Shown piece by piece: positions 8,351 through 16,552 of a stretch of 64,000 nucleotides of DNA. Under the pieces are notes generated by a model, which was not told the DNA's origin, did not search any database, and worked only from the letters and a program-made list of their open reading frames with translations. The first letter of the stretch is position 1; the number at the start of each line of letters is the position of its first letter. The position numbers and the translations under genes were made by a program. Source of the stretch: Lujinxingia litoralis (lineage in GTDB: Bacteria > Myxococcota_A > Bradymonadia > Bradymonadales > Bradymonadaceae); the NCBI RefSeq assembly GCF_003260125.1, contig NZ_QHKO01000003.1, forward strand, positions 124,001 through 188,000, given 5' to 3'.

Positions 8351-10141
8351 TCAGGGGGATTTCGGGGTCGGGAGGAGTCCCAGGCGGTTGCCAACCTGCA
8401 GGATCTTGAAGCCCTCGATGGTGTCGAAGCCGGTGGAGGCGCGGCAGTTGGGGTGATTGGTCAGCAGGTAGCGCTCAAAGCGGTGCGCCTCCGGGGCCCA
8501 GGTCTTGACGTGCGGGATGCGCTCGGAGCCGCGCGCGGTGGTCTCACAGCCCTGCTGGAATCCCTGGCATTGCTGATTGTCGAGCTCTTCGATCTCGCAG
8601 ATGTCGTAGCCCTCAACGTCGTCGAGGTTGGCCAGGTACACGCGGCTGGAGGCCAGGGTGCGCGCGGTGTTGGCCGCGTCGACGCGCGCCAGCTGCACGT
8701 TGCCCACGTTGGGGGAGGAGGCCCGGGAGTCGATAAAGACGATGCCGGACTCGTGGCGCAGCTGCCGGGGTAGGTCGTGGCGCATCTGCCAGCCCACGGC
8801 CCACATGGCGGCGTCGATCACATTGAGGGGCAAGAGGGAGAAGTTGCTGTAGAGGGGGCCGTCACCCGCGCGCTCAAAGGGGCATTGGTTCAGCGGTGTC
8901 TCGAAGACCTCGAAGCTGCGGTCGATGCGCCACATCTGGTCGTCTTCGGGGCGCATATGCGCCCAGACCAGCTGGGTGGTGGCGTCGTTCGGGCAGCGCG
9001 CGTTGGTGGCCGCGGAGCCGCAGAGCACGAGGGCGATGCGGTTGTTGCGGGCGCGATCCTCGTAGACCTCGACCAGCCACATCTCGCGGTCGGCGGCGGT
9101 GCAGATGCGCGGGAGGGGATCTTTGTCGATGACCTGGCCGGCGACCTGGCGCAGATCCTCGATCACGCGCCAGGTCTGGGGGATGTACTCAAAGGGCTGA
9201 AAGCGCCAGCCCTGGTCGCCGCGGTGCCAGGCTCCCAGCGCGTCAAAGCGCGGGGGGCCCGCCTGAGGTGCCTCCCGGGGCAGGAGTCCGCCGGTATCAA
9301 AGACGGCAAAGAGGGGCGCCTGGTCGTCGCCCGAGGGGAACATGCTCAGGTGCTTCTCCGGGCGCGTGGCCCGGGCATCGTCGGTGTCGAGAACCTCGAT
9401 GCGAAACGCGATGTCGCCCAGGGGCATGGCCGCGATGTAGGGAAGCGCGCCCATTCCCAGGGCGACTTCCAGTACGTAGCCGCCCTCGGTCTGGCGCGTG
9501 GCGGCCTGAACGTCGCGCGCGTCCAGGGGATGCGACGAGCGATAGCGGGCAATCTGGCCCGAGGGGGTGATGGCGAACGCGGCGTCGGCGCGGGCCTCCA
9601 GGGTGTTGCGCAGGGTGGCCGGCAAGGAGTTTAAGAGGGTGTCCAGCTGGGGATCGCGCAGCGAGATCACCACCCCGTCGAGAAGATCCTGGGGATGGGA
9701 GTCGACCAAGACGTCATCGCTGACCTCGACCCAGAAGTAGATAAAGCCCTCGTCGGCGTCGACGGTGGCCTTGAAGCTGGCGTCCTCGGGGCCGGTCCAG
9801 CGTCCGGAGCCGGCGATGAGGTTTGTGCGGGTGTCGAAGGCGCGCAGCTTGCTCAGATCCCAGCCTTCGGGCACCGCGTCGATGGTGCGGGAGGTCTGCG
9901 CCGAGGCCTCGGGGATCATGTAGAGCTCATCGGGCTCCGCGGTGGGGCGCTCCACGGCTCGACGGGGGGCCTGGGTGGGGGCATCGAGGATATCGGTGCG
10001 CTGGCGCTCGGACTCGGCGATCGCGAAGGGATCCACGCTCACCGGCGGCGCGCCGCCACAGGCGTTGAGAAGGGTGAGCGCGCCGGCGGCGAGGAGCAGC
10101 GCGCCGGTGGGGCGCAACGAGGAGACAGGCAGCGGATTCAT
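8351..10141 (-). CDS. Lipoprotein with CBM9-like domain
   Basis: A 596-residue predicted lipoprotein. The signal peptide is Leu/Ala-rich and ends in LLNAC. The region at residues 90-290 resembles family 9 carbohydrate-binding/DOMON-type beta-sandwiches: the DEGFIYFWVEVSDD strand, GGYVLEVALGM and a FRIEVLDTD strand are typical. The C-terminal 300 residues hold six or more cysteines (PRICTAADREMW, ALVLCGSAATNARC, YDICEIEEL) and match nothing I recognise. ATG 10141 is chosen because an upstream TTG frame start would place 20 extra residues before the signal peptide. It converges on the carbonic-anhydrase-like gene with a 22-bp gap. A role in binding an extracellular sugar or heme-like ligand is inference. 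Confidence 0.78.
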   Translation of the reverse strand: MNPLPVSSLRPTGALLLAAGALTLLNACGGAPPVSVDPFAIAESERQRTDILDAPTQAPRRAVERPTAEPDELYMIPEASAQTSRTIDAVPEGWDLSKLRAFDTRTNLIAGSGRWTGPEDASFKATVDADEGFIYFWVEVSDDVLVDSHPQDLLDGVVISLRDPQLDTLLNSLPATLRNTLEARADAAFAITPSGQIARYRSSHPLDARDVQAATRQTEGGYVLEVALGMGALPYIAAMPLGDIAFRIEVLDTDDARATRPEKHLSMFPSGDDQAPLFAVFDTGGLLPREAPQAGPPRFDALGAWHRGDQGWRFQPFEYIPQTWRVIEDLRQVAGQVIDKDPLPRICTAADREMWLVEVYEDRARNNRIALVLCGSAATNARCPNDATTQLVWAHMRPEDDQMWRIDRSFEVFETPLNQCPFERAGDGPLYSNFSLLPLNVIDAAMWAVGWQMRHDLPRQLRHESGIVFIDSRASSPNVGNVQLARVDAANTARTLASSRVYLANLDDVEGYDICEIEELDNQQCQGFQQGCETTARGSERIPHVKTWAPEAHRFERYLLTNHPNCRASTGFDTIEGFKILQVGNRLGLLPTPKSP

Positions 10142-10211
10142 CAAAGGGCCTCGGGGCCAGAGAGCCGGGAACACCCCTGAAACACGGGGAAAGCACGTCA
10201 TGGTGGCGTCG

Positions 10212-10241
10212 ACCTTAGCAGTCCGGAGCGCGCTGCTTCAA
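10212..10241 (-). promoter_or_regulatory. Candidate promoter of the CBM9-like lipoprotein gene
   Basis: Reading the minus strand, TTGAAG (10236-10241) and TAAGGT (10212-10217) are separated by 18 bp. The -35 overlaps the mutS stop codon. The matches are partial (4/6 and 3/6), but the spacing agrees with other promoters in the window. Confidence 0.35.
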
Positions 10242-12961
10242 CGCGCGCCTTCGGAGAGGGTTTGCACCAGGGCGTGCAGCGTGTTGAGGGCCTCCAGGGG
10301 GGTCAGGGCGTTGGTGTCGAGCTCGCGCAGGCGCTCCAGGGTCTGGCGCTCTTCGGGGCTCAACTCCGGGCCGGAGCCGGCGTGGAAGAGGGTCATCTGG
10401 TCGGGGTTATGGCGGCGAGTGGGGCGCGGGGAACTCTCGGGATCTCGCCCCGGGGTGGGGAGTCCCATCTCGTCGAACTGGCCAGCCTCCAGATTCTCCA
10501 GCACGCGGGTGGCGCGCTCCACAACCGCGGGGGGCAGGCCCGCCAGGCGGCCGACCTGCACGCCGTAGGAGCGGTTGGCCTGCCCCTCGACGAGTTTGCG
10601 CAGGAAGATGATGTCCTCCTGCCACTCTTTGACGGCGACGCTTAAGTTGACGACCCCGTCCAGGGTGCGCACCAGCTCGGTGAGCTCGTGGTAGTGGGTG
10701 GCAAACATGGTGCGGGCGCGGATGGTGTCGTGCAGATGTTCGGCCACCGCCCAGGCGATCGAGAGGCCATCGAAGGTGGCAGTTCCCCGGCCGATTTCAT
10801 CGAGGATGATCAGCGAGCGCTCGGTGGCGTTGTTGAGGATGTGGGCGGTTTCGGTCATCTCCACCATGAAGGTGGACTGCCCGCGGGCCAGGTTGTCGCT
10901 GGCTCCCACCCGGCTAAAGAGCTTGTCGACCACGCCGATGTGCGCGCGCTTCGCCGGCACAAAACTGCCCATCTGGGCGAGCAGGGTGATGAGCGCGACC
11001 TGGCGGATGATGGTGGACTTGCCGGCCATGTTGGGGCCGGTGATCAGCAGCAGACGTCCCCCGGCGCTGTCGATGGTGACCGAGTTGGGCACAAAGCGCT
11101 CGCCAGCTTCCAGGGTCGTCTCGACCACCGGGTGCCGACCGTCTTCGATCTGAAGCAGGGTGCCGTGGTCCAGGGTCGGGCGCGTGTAGTCGCGGCGCTG
11201 CGCCAGCTCGGCCAGCCCGCTGAGCACGTCGAGGTCGGCCAGCATGTCGGCGCTCTTGAGCAGACGGCCCAGGTGGGTGCCGACCTCGTGGCGCAGGCGT
11301 TCAAAGAGCTGATACTCCAGCGTTTTACGGCGGTCGTTGGCGCCCAGGATGCGCTCTTCCTGCTCCTTGAGTTCGGGCACGAAGTAGCGCTCGGCGTTGG
11401 CCAGGGTCTGCTTGCGGATGTAGCGTTCGGGTACCAGGTCGAGGTTCGCCCGGGTGACCTCGATGTAGTAGCCGAAGACTTTGTTGTACTTGATCTTGAG
11501 GCTGGAGATGCCGGTGCGCTCGCGCTCCTCGCGCTCAAAGCGCAGCATCCAGTCTTTGCCGTTGTTGGAGAGATCGAGGAGCTCGTCGAGCTCGGCGTGA
11601 TACCCCTTTTTGAAGAGGCCGCCCTCGGTGAGCTGGGTGGGAGGCTCGTCGACGAGCGCCCGGGCGATATGGGCGCAGAGCTCGGTGCAGGGATCAAGGC
11701 GGGTGGCCAGCGCTTGAATCAGGGGGGCCGGGGTGCCGGTGAGGAGTCGGGCGATGCCCGGGATCAGGGCCAGGGTGGCGTGGAGGCTCTTTAAGTCGCG
11801 GGCGTTGGCGGTGCCGGCGCTGACGCGGCCGCAGAGGCGCTCAATGTCATAGACCTCGTCGAGGGCCTGGCGCAGGTCGGCGCGCAGCGCCGGGCTGCGC
11901 ACCAGGTGCTCGACCGCGTCCAGGCGCTCACCGATGCGCTTCGGGTCGACCAGGGGATAGTTCAGCCAGTGGCGCAGGCGCCGCCCGCCCATCGCGGTCA
12001 TGGTGCGATCGATGATGCTGAGCAGGCTGCCGGTGCGCTTGCCGCCCATCAGGGTCTGGGTCAACTCCAGGTTGGCCTTGGTCGACTCGTCGATGACCAG
12101 AAAGGAGTGGGCCCGATAGGGGGAGAGGCGCTGGATGATCGAGCTGACGCCGCGCTGGGTGTCGATCAGGTAGTTGAGCAGGGCGCTGATCGCGCCCTCG
12201 ATCAGGCCGGGGCTCATGAAGCCGAAGTCCCGCGCGCTTTTAAAGAAGACGTCGATGTCGTCGGCTGAGAGGAAGTAGCCGTCGGCGGCCAGATCGTCGG
12301 CCAGGCGCACGCCGGCGCCCAGGCGCTCTCGCAGGGCGTCGAGGGCGAAGGCGTCCGGGGTGCGGGGGCGCAGGAACACGCCTCCCAGGCGCTCGACGTG
12401 GGGGAGAAGGAGCGCGTGCCCGCTCTCGGGCACCAAGAGCTCCCGGGCCTCGGCGCGATCGAGCTCCGAGAGGAGCTCGCCGAGGTCTCGAAGCTCGGTG
12501 GCGCGAAAGTCCCCGGTGGTCACGTCGAGGTAGGCCAGGCCCACCGGTGAGGAGGCCGTGGCCTCGGGCGAAAAGAAGGCCGCCGCCAGGTAGTTGGGGG
12601 CGCGGGCGTCCAGGTTCTCCGAGTCGTGCTGCACGCCCGGGGTGACCACGCGGACCACGTCGCGTTTGACGATGCCGGAGGCGTCCTTCGGATCCTCGAT
12701 CTGCTCGCAGATGGCCACCGAGAACCCCTTCTCGATGAGCTGCGTGATGTAGGTCTGCGAGGAGTGGTAGGGCATGCCGGCCATGGGCACGGCGTCGGGG
12801 CCCTTGGAGCGCGCGGTCAGCGTCAGACCGACCTCGCGGGCCACGACCTGGGCGTCTTCAAAAAACATCTCGTAGAAGTCGCCCAGCCTGAAAAAGAGGA
12901 TCGCGTCAGGGTATCGGGCTTTGACGTCGAGATATTGTTGCAGCATCGGCGTCAGCTTCAT
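10238..12961 (-). CDS. mutS: DNA mismatch repair protein MutS
   Basis: Mismatch-recognition ATPase of 907 residues, slightly longer than E. coli MutS (853). The N-terminal mismatch-binding domain carries the GDFYEMF motif (about residues 27-33) with the Phe-x-Glu wedge. Domains for connector, lever and clamp follow. The ATPase domain has Walker A GPNMAGKST at 642-650, Walker B IILDEIGRGTATFDG and the SIAWAVAEHL helix. The C-terminal 100 residues include a divergent linker rich in Pro, Arg and Ser and end in a helical dimerisation segment. The start ATG matches the family start (MKLTPMLQQYL). It is expressed alone from the candidate promoter at 13007-13036. Confidence 0.97.
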   Translation of the reverse strand: MKLTPMLQQYLDVKARYPDAILFFRLGDFYEMFFEDAQVVAREVGLTLTARSKGPDAVPMAGMPYHSSQTYITQLIEKGFSVAICEQIEDPKDASGIVKRDVVRVVTPGVQHDSENLDARAPNYLAAAFFSPEATASSPVGLAYLDVTTGDFRATELRDLGELLSELDRAEARELLVPESGHALLLPHVERLGGVFLRPRTPDAFALDALRERLGAGVRLADDLAADGYFLSADDIDVFFKSARDFGFMSPGLIEGAISALLNYLIDTQRGVSSIIQRLSPYRAHSFLVIDESTKANLELTQTLMGGKRTGSLLSIIDRTMTAMGGRRLRHWLNYPLVDPKRIGERLDAVEHLVRSPALRADLRQALDEVYDIERLCGRVSAGTANARDLKSLHATLALIPGIARLLTGTPAPLIQALATRLDPCTELCAHIARALVDEPPTQLTEGGLFKKGYHAELDELLDLSNNGKDWMLRFEREERERTGISSLKIKYNKVFGYYIEVTRANLDLVPERYIRKQTLANAERYFVPELKEQEERILGANDRRKTLEYQLFERLRHEVGTHLGRLLKSADMLADLDVLSGLAELAQRRDYTRPTLDHGTLLQIEDGRHPVVETTLEAGERFVPNSVTIDSAGGRLLLITGPNMAGKSTIIRQVALITLLAQMGSFVPAKRAHIGVVDKLFSRVGASDNLARGQSTFMVEMTETAHILNNATERSLIILDEIGRGTATFDGLSIAWAVAEHLHDTIRARTMFATHYHELTELVRTLDGVVNLSVAVKEWQEDIIFLRKLVEGQANRSYGVQVGRLAGLPPAVVERATRVLENLEAGQFDEMGLPTPGRDPESSPRPTRRHNPDQMTLFHAGSGPELSPEERQTLERLRELDTNALTPLEALNTLHALVQTLSEGAR

Positions 12962-13006
12962 CGGGTACTCTCATCCAGGGAAATCAGGGGTTCGCCAGCG
13001 GCGCGG

Positions 13007-13036
13007 ACCATAGCAAGGCGCTCGCCAGACTCACAA
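13007..13036 (-). promoter_or_regulatory. Candidate mutS promoter
   Basis: On the minus strand, TTGTGA (13031-13036) and TATGGT (13007-13012) are separated by 18 bp, 46 bp before the mutS ATG. Four of six bases match in each hexamer. Confidence 0.42.
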
Positions 13037-13151
13037 CCCGGACGATGGGAGATCGTGGCGATCACGTCGCGCGGGGGCTCAAAGCCCTCCCGAGCCCGGG
13101 CGAAGCGCCTTGGGAGCGTCGGGGGCCCTCATCGCATACCCCGAACGGGGC

Positions 13152-13338
13152 GTCGAGGGGGTCGAAAGCCTTTCGCGAAGGGCCCGGGGAGGGGGTCGAG
13201 GGGGTCGGAAGCGTTTCGCGAAGGGCCCGGGGAGGGGGTCGAGGGGGGCGGAAGCCTTTCGCGAAGGGCCCGGGGAGGGGGTCGAGGGGGTCGAAAGCCT
13301 TTCGCGAAGGGCCCGGGGAGGGGGTCGAGGGGGGCGGG
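13152..13338. repeat. 43-bp tandem repeat array A (four copies and a partial)
   Basis: Units begin with GTCGAG at 13152, 13195, 13238, 13281 and 13324 (partial), an exact 43-bp period. Each unit carries the 8-bp palindrome TTCGCGAA followed by GGGCCCGGGG, and copies differ at only a few positions. The period is not a multiple of three, so the open frames through it are artefacts of base composition. The array fills most of the 384-bp gap between the mutS promoter and the stop of the TIG lipoprotein gene. The rest of the gap (13037-13151) shows no other feature. Confidence 0.9.
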
Positions 13339-13345
13339 AGGACTC

Positions 13346-16300
13346 TTAGTCGTCGCTCAGACGCATCTCCCAGGTGCTCACCGAGAAAGCCTTCCAGCGC
13401 TCGGAGCTGAAGTCGCGGTAGCTGAACTGATCGAAGTCAAAGCTCTGGGTACGAATGCCGTAGGCGACCACGTAGAGCGGCCCGGGCTGGTAGGGCTCGG
13501 GACGCTCCTCGGCCGGAAGGTCCGAGAAGTCGGGAAGCTGCGGCAGGCGCACCACCCGCTCGTGGCCGGGGACCACGAAGGTCCAGACCGGCAGGCCCAG
13601 GGCGTTGCGGGCCACGATGTAGAAGAAGTCCGGCGGGTTGACCCCGTCGAGGCCCAGGCGCAGCTCTCCGTTGGTGACCACCCCGCCGGGCGCTGGCGAG
13701 ACGGGACGGGGCACGGCCACCAGGGGTTCGGTTGAGATGCTTCGCGCTTCGGGAGAGATGTCCTCGATGGCGGTCTGGGTGTAGGGCACGCCGCTGCTGC
13801 GGTAGGAGCCGGCGAGTACCGCGTAGGTGGCGTCGCTTAAGACGCCTTCGGCCGGCGGGAGGGCGCCCAGGGTGATGAAGTGATCGAGGGAGTACACGGG
13901 GTTGGGCATCTGAATAAAGCCCTCAAAGCCCAGATTGACGTAGCCCACGACGCGATTCTCGTTGGGACCGTCCGGGGCAAAGACCGGGTCGATCAGGTTC
14001 ACGCCGAGTTCTTTGTTGAGGGGGATGTTGCACTCCAGGTCGACCTCCAGCGCGTCGCCGTCGGCCACAAAGAGGTAGCGCTCAATGCCCATGAAGAGGG
14101 GGGTGAAGATCTCGGCATCGGCGTCCCAGTGCCCGCAGAAGGCCACCAGCGCCATGTCTCCGGTGCGGGTGCGGATCTCGTAGCGTCCCTCGCCGCCGGT
14201 GATGGAGGCGAAGAGCCCGGGGTTGATCGTGGCGCCGGTCAGGGCGTTGCGGGTGGTGCGCACGCGGGTGAGGTTGACCTGGAGCGAGGCGTCGAGGTCG
14301 GAGTCTTTGCCGGTCACGCTCACCCGGCCCTTGATGTACCCCAGGGGCGGGAAAATGCCGCCCCCTTCGCCCTCGCCGGGGTCGATGGGGTTGAGGATCA
14401 GGGTGAGGTTCTCGGCGTCGACCTGGTGGACGGTGGTGGTGGAGAAGGTGGGCGCGGTGGCCGTGACGACCTGGGCGCCGAGCACGTCGGGGCCCGAGAG
14501 GGTGACCTGGCCGTTGGCGTTGGTGCGTCCGGAGTAGGGGGTGTCGGCGCGGGTGGAGAGCATCACAAAGGCGCCCGGGATCGGGTCGCCGCCCTGGGTG
14601 AGGACGGTGACGTTGACCGCGCCCTGGATCTCCGCCCCGCTGGCGCCACCGAAGTTGCTCAGGGGGTTGAAGTACCCAAAGGGGTAGGGGGCCGCGACGT
14701 TTTGACCGGCGGCGCGGAGCTCGATCGGGTGGGGGCCCGCGGCGTTGGGAGGCGTGCGGAAGGTCAGGGTGTTGGGGCCGACGCGTTGCAGGTCGAGGGC
14801 TTCGGCGTTGCCCACCCGCAGGGTGAGGTCCCCGTCGAAGCCCTGGCCCTGAAGGGTGACGAAGGTGCCGCCGGCGATGGCGCCACGGGCTGGCGAGAAG
14901 GACCAGATCTGGGGCTCACCCACAAAGGTGTAGGCGTCGGGCATCATGGCGCGGGTCTGCCCGTAGCGCACGCGCACGTCGACGGTGGCCGGGAGCGCCG
15001 CCGGTGTGGTGACGCGCAGCGTGGTGCTGTCGACGTGCTCAAAGCTGGCGGCCAGCCCACCGAAGTCGACCGAAGTGACCTGGTCGAGGCCTTCGCCGCG
15101 CAGCGTGACCGTGGTGCCCCCGGAGGCCGGGCCCCGGGCGGGCTCCACCGCGGTGAGGCCTAAGGCGGGAAGGTAGTCAAACGCCTCCACCAGGGTGTCG
15201 ATCTCGGCGGTGCCGTGCAGGAGGGTGACGTCGGCTGCGCCCGGCGCACCGGGGGGCGTTGTGGCCAGGGCGTGGTGGGGGCCGGCGTCGATCAGGGTGG
15301 CGAGTTGGCCCCCGATGCGCAGGCGAGCGTCGGGATGATCGAGGCCGACGCCGGCCACGCTGATCAGGGTGCCGCCGGCGGTGCTTCCGGCGGCCGGGGA
15401 GAGGCCCAGCAGCGCGGGGGCGGTGGCGTCGGTGTAGTGGTAGGCGTCGGGTTGAAGGGCGGCGCTCAGGTCGTTGACCAGCAGAAGATCGGCCGGGCCC
15501 GCGCTGCTGGCCGCCGGGGTGCGCAGAGTCAGGGTGCCGGTGGTGAGATCGATGGACTCCACCAGGGCGGGGCGGCCTCCCAGGGTTGCCTCGGTGTCGG
15601 CGGTGAGTCCGTCGGCGTTGATGGCCACAAGCTGGCCGCCGGCGGTGGGGCCGCTGGCCGGGGCGAGCGAGGTGATCTCAAGCTCGTCGAAGTAGCGCAG
15701 TGTGTCGTCGAAGGTTGCCGAAGCATCCGGCCCCACAAGCTCGACCTCGGCCGAGCCGGCCGGGTGGGGCGGGGCGACAAAGCGCAGGTGGTCGCCGGAG
15801 AGAATCGTCACGCGCGGGGCGGGGCGTCCGCCGACGTTGACCCGCAGGCCTTCGGTGAAGCCCTGGCCGTGCGCGCTGATTTCGATCCCCCCGGTGGTGG
15901 GGAGCACCGAGGGGCTGACGCTCTCCAGGTGCAGGGGGTTGGCGTAGGTAAAGCCGTTGACCAGCTCCACCGAGGTGCCATCCAGGGCGAAGGCCCGCAC
16001 GGTGACCGGGCCGGTGGCTTCTGCCGGGGGTGTGAGGGCGGTGAGCTGGCCGCCCTCAAAGGTGGTGTCCAGGGGGAGGTCATCGAAGAAGATCTGGACT
16101 TCGGGGCCCAGGCCGCTGCCTTCCAGGCGGATGGGGGTCCCCCCGGCCAGCGGGCCGCGGGCCGGGATGACCGCGGTGAGCCCGAGATCGTCCTCAAACT
16201 CCCAGTCGCCGCCATCGGTGGGAGGCGGTCGGCGGTCGGCGTCCTCTTCGGCGTCGGCGTCGGGGTCGTGGGTATCGCCGTCCGGAGCGCCGGCGTCGGG

Positions 16301-16453
16301 GTTCGGCAGGGAGGTGTCTTCCTCCTCATGGACCGAATCGGGATCCAGGTCCTCGCCACAGGCCACCGAGCCCAGCAAGACGCCAAGGAGCGTCAGGCTC
16401 AAGAACCAGCGGTGAGTGAGGTGAAGATGTCGGGTGCAAAGCTCAAGCTTCAC
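13346..16453 (-). CDS. IPT/TIG-repeat lipoprotein, paralogue 1
   Basis: A 1035-residue secreted protein. The signal peptide ends in LLGSVAC and is followed by an Asp/Pro-rich linker (about residues 35-85). Six IPT/TIG immunoglobulin-like domains come next, each starting with a pattern like LTAVIPARGPLAGGTPI: proline, G-P, GG, then a strand. After them comes a carboxypeptidase-regulatory-like domain (GAFVMLSTRADTPYSGRTNA) and a unique C-terminal region of about 370 residues. GTG 16453 is chosen because GGGAGG sits 4-5 bp upstream and the signal peptide then starts correctly; the open frame extends further to a TTG. TIG domains usually serve in adhesion or surface polysaccharide binding; the role here is inference. 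The neighbour at 16553 is a full-length paralogue. Confidence 0.88.
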   Translation of the reverse strand: MKLELCTRHLHLTHRWFLSLTLLGVLLGSVACGEDLDPDSVHEEEDTSLPNPDAGAPDGDTHDPDADAEEDADRRPPPTDGGDWEFEDDLGLTAVIPARGPLAGGTPIRLEGSGLGPEVQIFFDDLPLDTTFEGGQLTALTPPAEATGPVTVRAFALDGTSVELVNGFTYANPLHLESVSPSVLPTTGGIEISAHGQGFTEGLRVNVGGRPAPRVTILSGDHLRFVAPPHPAGSAEVELVGPDASATFDDTLRYFDELEITSLAPASGPTAGGQLVAINADGLTADTEATLGGRPALVESIDLTTGTLTLRTPAASSAGPADLLLVNDLSAALQPDAYHYTDATAPALLGLSPAAGSTAGGTLISVAGVGLDHPDARLRIGGQLATLIDAGPHHALATTPPGAPGAADVTLLHGTAEIDTLVEAFDYLPALGLTAVEPARGPASGGTTVTLRGEGLDQVTSVDFGGLAASFEHVDSTTLRVTTPAALPATVDVRVRYGQTRAMMPDAYTFVGEPQIWSFSPARGAIAGGTFVTLQGQGFDGDLTLRVGNAEALDLQRVGPNTLTFRTPPNAAGPHPIELRAAGQNVAAPYPFGYFNPLSNFGGASGAEIQGAVNVTVLTQGGDPIPGAFVMLSTRADTPYSGRTNANGQVTLSGPDVLGAQVVTATAPTFSTTTVHQVDAENLTLILNPIDPGEGEGGGIFPPLGYIKGRVSVTGKDSDLDASLQVNLTRVRTTRNALTGATINPGLFASITGGEGRYEIRTRTGDMALVAFCGHWDADAEIFTPLFMGIERYLFVADGDALEVDLECNIPLNKELGVNLIDPVFAPDGPNENRVVGYVNLGFEGFIQMPNPVYSLDHFITLGALPPAEGVLSDATYAVLAGSYRSSGVPYTQTAIEDISPEARSISTEPLVAVPRPVSPAPGGVVTNGELRLGLDGVNPPDFFYIVARNALGLPVWTFVVPGHERVVRLPQLPDFSDLPAEERPEPYQPGPLYVVAYGIRTQSFDFDQFSYRDFSSERWKAFSVSTWEMRLSDD

Positions 16454-16552
16454 GAAGCCTCCCGGGCCAGGTGCAGGATACGAAAAGACCGACCGCCGGG
16501 GCCGGTCCCCTCCCACCAACAGCAGGGTGGGGGGCGATTGTTTCCCGGGGGC

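Noticed and set aside
13045..13410. Open frames through repeat array A
   Set aside because: The 43-bp period breaks the reading phase at each copy and the frames have no ribosome binding site or coding character.
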